Assembly: GCA_001998905.1 (NCBI GenBank)
Contig: MLAA01000024.1
Location: forward strand, 1 to 64,000
Length of the DNA: 64,000 bases
Direction: 5' to 3'
From: Rodentibacter caecimuris
GTDB lineage: Bacteria > Pseudomonadota > Gammaproteobacteria > Enterobacterales > Pasteurellaceae
Shown: positions 60,391 through 64,000 of the stretch, in pieces
Layout: each line of letters starts with the position of its first letter
How positions within the stretch are numbered: position 1 is the first letter of the stretch
The notes under the pieces: model-generated
The model's database searches: none
What the model was told of the DNA's origin: nothing
Seen by the model: only the letters and a program-made list of their open reading frames with translations
Position numbers and translations under genes: made by a program

Positions 60391-60543
60391 TATTTAAATC
60401 GATTATTTAATAAGTATTAGGCAAAGACATTATCAAAATTACCGCATTTTCATTGCTAGAAGTAATCAAACCAATTTCTAGCTTTTCCCTCTGAAATTCG
60501 GCAGAATATTGAAAAATTTTATTTCTCAATTTAGGAGCAAATT

Positions 60544-61923
60544 ATGACAAAGCATTATGATTATTTAGCGATTGGTGGGGGCAGTGGTGGTATTGCTTCA
60601 ATCAATAGAGCAGCAAGTTATGGAAAAAAATGTGCAATTATTGAGGCAAAATATTTAGGCGGAACCTGCGTAAATGTAGGTTGTGTTCCAAAGAAAGTGA
60701 TGTTTTACGGAGCACAAATTGCAGAAGCAATTAATCATTACGCACCTGATTACGGATTTGACTTGACAGTTAATAGTTTTAGTTTTGCAAAATTAGTTGA
60801 AAGTCGCCAGGCTTATATTGACCGTATTCATACTTCATACAACAATGTGTTAGCGAAAAATAATGTTGATGTGATTAACGGTTTCGCTAAATTTATCGAT
60901 ACAAAAACCGTAGAAGTAACGTTTACAGACGGCTCGACCGAGCAAATTAGCGCAGATCATATTCTCATTGCAACCGGCGGCCGACCTACACGCCCAACCG
61001 AATCGCAAGTTAAAGGGGCACAATATGGGATCGACTCCGACGGTGTATTTACTTTAACCGAGTTACCTAAACGGATTGGCATTATTGGTGCTGGTTATAT
61101 TGCCGTAGAGCTTGCTGGTGTTTTTAACAGCTTAGGTGTACAAACTCACCTATTCGTTCGTCGCCATGCACCAATGCGTAATCAAGATCCATTAATTGTG
61201 GAAACATTAGTGGAAGTGTTAGAGCAGGATGGCATCATTTTACATAAGCACACCACTCCGCAAGAAGTTGTAAAAAATTCAGACGGCTCACTAACAGTAA
61301 AATGCAATCAAGATCGAGAATTTACTGTTGATTGTTTAGTTTGGGCTATCGGAAGAGATCCGGCAACCCAAAATATTGGTTTGGAGAAGATTGGCGTGGA
61401 AACCAACAAATACGGTTATATCAAGGTTGATAAATACCAAAATACAAACATTAGAGGTATTTATGCCGTCGGCGATATTATTGAAGGGGGTATTGAATTA
61501 ACACCTGTTGCCGTTGCAGCAGGACGTCGCTTGTCAGAGCGTTTGTTCAACAATAAACCAACCGAACATTTGGATTATAATCTTATACCAACTGTTGTAT
61601 TCAGCCATCCGCCAATCGGTACAATTGGATTGAGCGAACCTCAGGCAATCGAACAATACGGTGAGGAAAACGTAAAAATTTATAAATCTTCTTTTACACC
61701 AATGTACAGTGCAGTAACTCAACATCGTCAACCTTGTCGAATGAAATTAGTTTGCGTTGGAAAAGATGAAAAAGTCGTCGGTTTACACGGTATCGGTTTT
61801 GGTGTAGATGAAATGATTCAAGGATTTGCCGTCGCGATTAAAATGGGGGCAACTAAAACTGATTTTGACAATACGGTTGCAATTCACCCAACAGGTTCGG
61901 AAGAATTTGTTACTATGCGATAA
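60544..61923 (+). CDS. gor: Glutathione-disulfide reductase
   Basis: NADPH-dependent flavoenzyme that keeps glutathione reduced. The FAD site is AIGGGSGG, the redox disulfide [13 protein letters not shown] (Cys42, Cys47), and the NADP domain [15 protein letters not shown] with VRRHAPMR, whose arginines favour NADPH over NADH. The C-terminal IHPTGSEEF has the catalytic His. The 459 residues fit Gor rather than lipoamide dehydrogenase. CAATTTAGGAG precedes the ATG. It ends with a strong terminator. Confidence 0.95.
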   Translation: MTKHYDYLAIGGGSGGIASINRAASYGKKCAIIEAKYLGGTCVNVGCVPKKVMFYGAQIAEAINHYAPDYGFDLTVNSFSFAKLVESRQAYIDRIHTSYNNVLAKNNVDVINGFAKFIDTKTVEVTFTDGSTEQISADHILIATGGRPTRPTESQVKGAQYGIDSDGVFTLTELPKRIGIIGAGYIAVELAGVFNSLGVQTHLFVRRHAPMRNQDPLIVETLVEVLEQDGIILHKHTTPQEVVKNSDGSLTVKCNQDREFTVDCLVWAIGRDPATQNIGLEKIGVETNKYGYIKVDKYQNTNIRGIYAVGDIIEGGIELTPVAVAAGRRLSERLFNNKPTEHLDYNLIPTVVFSHPPIGTIGLSEPQAIEQYGEENVKIYKSSFTPMYSAVTQHRQPCRMKLVCVGKDEKVVGLHGIGFGVDEMIQGFAVAIKMGATKTDFDNTVAIHPTGSEEFVTMR

Positions 61924-61945
61924 TGTTAGAAACTATCCCCACTCA

Positions 61946-61972
61946 AGCGAGCCGAACACGGTTCGCTTTTTT
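61946..61972 (+). terminator. Terminator of gor
   Basis: AGCGAGCCG (61946-61954) pairs with CGGTTCGCT (61959-61967) through nine pairs, one of them a wobble, with loop AACA. It is followed by TTTTTATATTT. Confidence 0.85.
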
Positions 61973-62463
61973 ATATTTATCGATGGCACTACTTTAATTT
62001 CTAACCGAACTTCACAACTCGTTGAATCACCAAGTTGTTAAAGACAAATAAATCCAATTCATGTGGTACAGAGCAAGTGCGATCAAAAAAACACTGAGTT
62101 TTTGTTAAGTCCACGATTAGCTTCAATCTGCTTTACTCATTCAGTTTTGTGATACAGCTTCTTCAGCCGCATAGCCAATAATTAGAACAGGCAAATCTTC
62201 ACCTATAAGCCATCGGTAAACAACTAATGCTTTCCACTCACACAATATCGAAATGCAGAAGCATAAAAACTCTTTCTGATAATAAATATTTAAAATTTGA
62301 TATAGATAATGTTGAACTACAAACATACTCAAAAAATTGAATTAATAATCGAAATTTTGCTTACAAACGGATAGCGATAAAGCTTTTGAAGTTAGGAGGA
62401 ATAAAAGAAATCAAAAAATAAGGAAGATCATCTGATCTTCCTTAAAAATATCGTTACTTATTG
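61973..62463. other. Gap between gor and glpT
   Basis: About 490 bases after the gor terminator without a supportable gene. A near-USS (AAGTGCGAT, about 62074), a 63-codon minus-strand frame (62141-62332) and an orphan TTAGGAGGAATA on the plus strand (about 62390-62401) with no ATG after it are present. The glpT terminator closes the region. Confidence 0.5.
62420..62443 (-). terminator. Terminator of glpT
   Basis: AAGGAAGATCA (62420-62430) and TGATCTTCCTT (62433-62443) form an 11-pair inverted repeat around two bases (effectively a tight or partly opened loop). On the minus strand it is followed by ATTTTTTGATTT. It starts 20 bases past the glpT stop. Confidence 0.8.
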
Positions 62464-63909
62464 TTATTTCCCGTAATGATCTGCTAATTTCGCTTTATGC
62501 TTGCCTTCTTCAATCATCACAATAAACATTAACAATATGGCTAACACACCGCCGGTAATCATTACATAAAAACCACCGTCCCAGCCATAATGCTCAGCAG
62601 CCCAACCAACCACAGCAGATGCGGAAACCGTACCACCTAAATAACCGAATAATCCGGTGAAACCTGCAGAAGTACCAGCCGCTTTTTTAGGAGCTAATTC
62701 AAGGGCATGTAAACCAATAAGCATAACAGGTCCATAAATTAAGAAACCAATAGTTGTCATTAAAATGAAATCCATTAATTGATACGGATTCTCATACCAC
62801 GCACGACCAGCATATTGTGCCACTTCTGATTCTGGCGTTGCCGGATTGAGCCATAAAGCAATCACCGCAGCAGTCGTTAAAATCATAAAGATGAAGCCAG
62901 TTAAACCACGTTTACCTTTAAAAATTTTATCTGATACTAAACCACACAATAAGGTACCAGGAATAGCAGCTAATTCATAAATAGTATAAGCCCAAGCAGT
63001 CCCTTTAATATTAAAGTGTTTTACCTCACCAAGATAAACAGGAGACCATTTCAATACGCCGTAGCGAATTAAATAGACGAAAACATTAGCAATCGCGATA
63101 TACCATAACAATCTGTTTTTAAGCACATAGGTTACAAAAATTTCTTTAGTACTTAAATTGTTCTCATAGGTTTTTTCGTTATAATCATCTGGATAATCGT
63201 TTCGCCATTTTTCAATCGCCGGTAAACCACAAGATTGTGGAGTATCTTTCATAATTAAATAAATCGGTACAGCAGCAATCATAGCGGCAATACCAGGATA
63301 ATAAAGAGCCTGTCTCCAGATATCTTTTGCAGAGGCTTCCACGCCATAATTACTGAAATAAATAGCACCAGCTAATAACACCATTGCCCCTGGAACCATT
63401 CCACCTAGGTTATGAGCAGTATTCCAAACAGAAACGATAGTTCCACGTTCAGATTTAGACCACCAATGCACCATTGTACGACCGCATGGAGGCCACCCCA
63501 TACCTTGAAACCAACCATTGAGGAAAATCATAACAAACATAACTGCTATCCCGGAGGTTGCCCAAGGCATTAATCCCATTAGGGTCATACATAAACCGGA
63601 AAGTAACAAACCGAAAGGCAAAAACACTTTTGGATTTGATCGATCTGACATTCCCGCCATTACAAATTTAGATAAGCCATAAGCCAAACCAGCTCCCGTC
63701 CCGATAATACCGAGTTCAGCCTTGTTATACATACCTGCTTCAATTAGCCCCTTTTGAGCTAAGTCAAAATTTGCACGAACAAAATAATAGGCGGCATAGC
63801 CAAAGAAAATTCCTGAAAAAACTTGCCAACGTAAACGACTATAAGTCGAATCTATTTTTTCAGAGGGTAGCTCCGGAATATGCGGAGCCGGTTTAAAAAG
63901 ACCAAACAT
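62464..63909 (-). CDS. glpT: Glycerol-3-phosphate transporter (phosphate antiporter)
   Basis: Major-facilitator inner-membrane antiporter taking up glycerol 3-phosphate for inorganic phosphate, with about 12 hydrophobic segments. The organophosphate:phosphate antiporter signature [19 protein letters not shown] and paired basic residues (YYFVRANFD in helix 1, [12 protein letters not shown] in helix 7) are intact. The ATG at 63909 gives 481 residues and sits seven bases after GGAGG; an ATG at 63915 directly abuts that site and is rejected. The promoter lies at or beyond the right edge. Confidence 0.94.
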   Translation of the reverse strand: MFGLFKPAPHIPELPSEKIDSTYSRLRWQVFSGIFFGYAAYYFVRANFDLAQKGLIEAGMYNKAELGIIGTGAGLAYGLSKFVMAGMSDRSNPKVFLPFGLLLSGLCMTLMGLMPWATSGIAVMFVMIFLNGWFQGMGWPPCGRTMVHWWSKSERGTIVSVWNTAHNLGGMVPGAMVLLAGAIYFSNYGVEASAKDIWRQALYYPGIAAMIAAVPIYLIMKDTPQSCGLPAIEKWRNDYPDDYNEKTYENNLSTKEIFVTYVLKNRLLWYIAIANVFVYLIRYGVLKWSPVYLGEVKHFNIKGTAWAYTIYELAAIPGTLLCGLVSDKIFKGKRGLTGFIFMILTTAAVIALWLNPATPESEVAQYAGRAWYENPYQLMDFILMTTIGFLIYGPVMLIGLHALELAPKKAAGTSAGFTGLFGYLGGTVSASAVVGWAAEHYGWDGGFYVMITGGVLAILLMFIVMIEEGKHKAKLADHYGK

Positions 63910-64000
63910 AATCATCCTCCAACATTGATATTGTTATTTCTGTGCCGATTCCATCGACAAGAATTAACACATCATAAATGAAAACGAAAAATCTCAAAGC

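Noticed and set aside
62141..62332. 63-codon minus-strand ORF in the gor-glpT gap
   Set aside because: No ribosome-binding site, no recognisable family and a composition that could arise by chance. Kept only as a remark on the gap.

Overview
The window is AT-rich chromosomal DNA of a Pasteurellaceae bacterium. The clearest sign is the dispersed 9-base DNA-uptake sequence AAGTGCGGT (about 30 exact copies on both strands, usually followed by an A/T-rich tail). This is the Haemophilus influenzae/Aggregatibacter/Pasteurella (Hin) type of the motif. Gene content and protein sequences are also Pasteurellaceae-like: LPS heptosyltransferase and O-antigen ligase, NarP, class I adenylate cyclase, TRAP-TAXI transporter, TpsA adhesin. 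I cannot fix the genus. Nearly everything is core chromosome. No IS element, prophage, CRISPR array or tRNA is recognisable.

Layout. 1-40: a leftward rRNA-type promoter, suggesting an rRNA operon just outside the window. 128-3426: gmhB, then divergent metNIQ under an apparent MetJ operator. 3584-7041: mltG-tmk-holB-tatD operon. 7071-8964: a DUF1523-like membrane protein and a YtfL/PaeA-type CNNM-CBS exporter. 9584-11341: ggt, preceded by a 620-base gap with possible gene debris. 11388-15564 (minus): universal stress protein, then a fused TRAP permease and its TAXI binding protein. 15842-19856: LTA-synthase-type transferase, convergent with a multidrug-type ABC exporter. 20163-24431 (minus): a 1422-residue TpsA/filamentous-haemagglutinin protein without its TpsB partner. 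24970-29922 (minus): complete S10 ribosomal operon (rpsJ to rpsQ). 30273-34003 (minus): Gcr-type membrane protein and pssA. 34154-38656: yfiF, yfhL, RNase I, pgk, fbaA. 38991-41925: O-antigen ligase, heptosyltransferase, YczE-like protein. 42122-48959: glycyl-radical enzyme YjjI with activase YjjW, nupC, deoD, cpdB. 49066-56699: narP, cyaA, and the divergent hemCDXY operon. 57059-63909: ppk1, folB, plsY, gor, glpT.

How the genes work together. A nucleotide/nucleoside salvage set is grouped at 42-49 kb: CpdB makes nucleosides from periplasmic nucleotides, NupC imports them and DeoD phosphorolyses them. The uncharacterised glycyl-radical pair YjjI/YjjW lies beside it, as it does beside the deo operon in E. 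coli. cAMP control is visible at both ends: cyaA is present, and strong CRP sites precede yjjI and the tpsA gene. Other operators that can be read directly are MetJ (metN), PurR-like (deoD), a PhoB box (ppk1), an FNR-like box (pgk) and a ribosomal promoter with long leader (S10 operon).

No wholly new multi-gene system is evident. The best leads are the orphan CRP-linked TpsA placed where the spc ribosomal operon would be expected, the YjjI/YjjW nucleoside-salvage neighbourhood, and several unusually clear regulatory sites.
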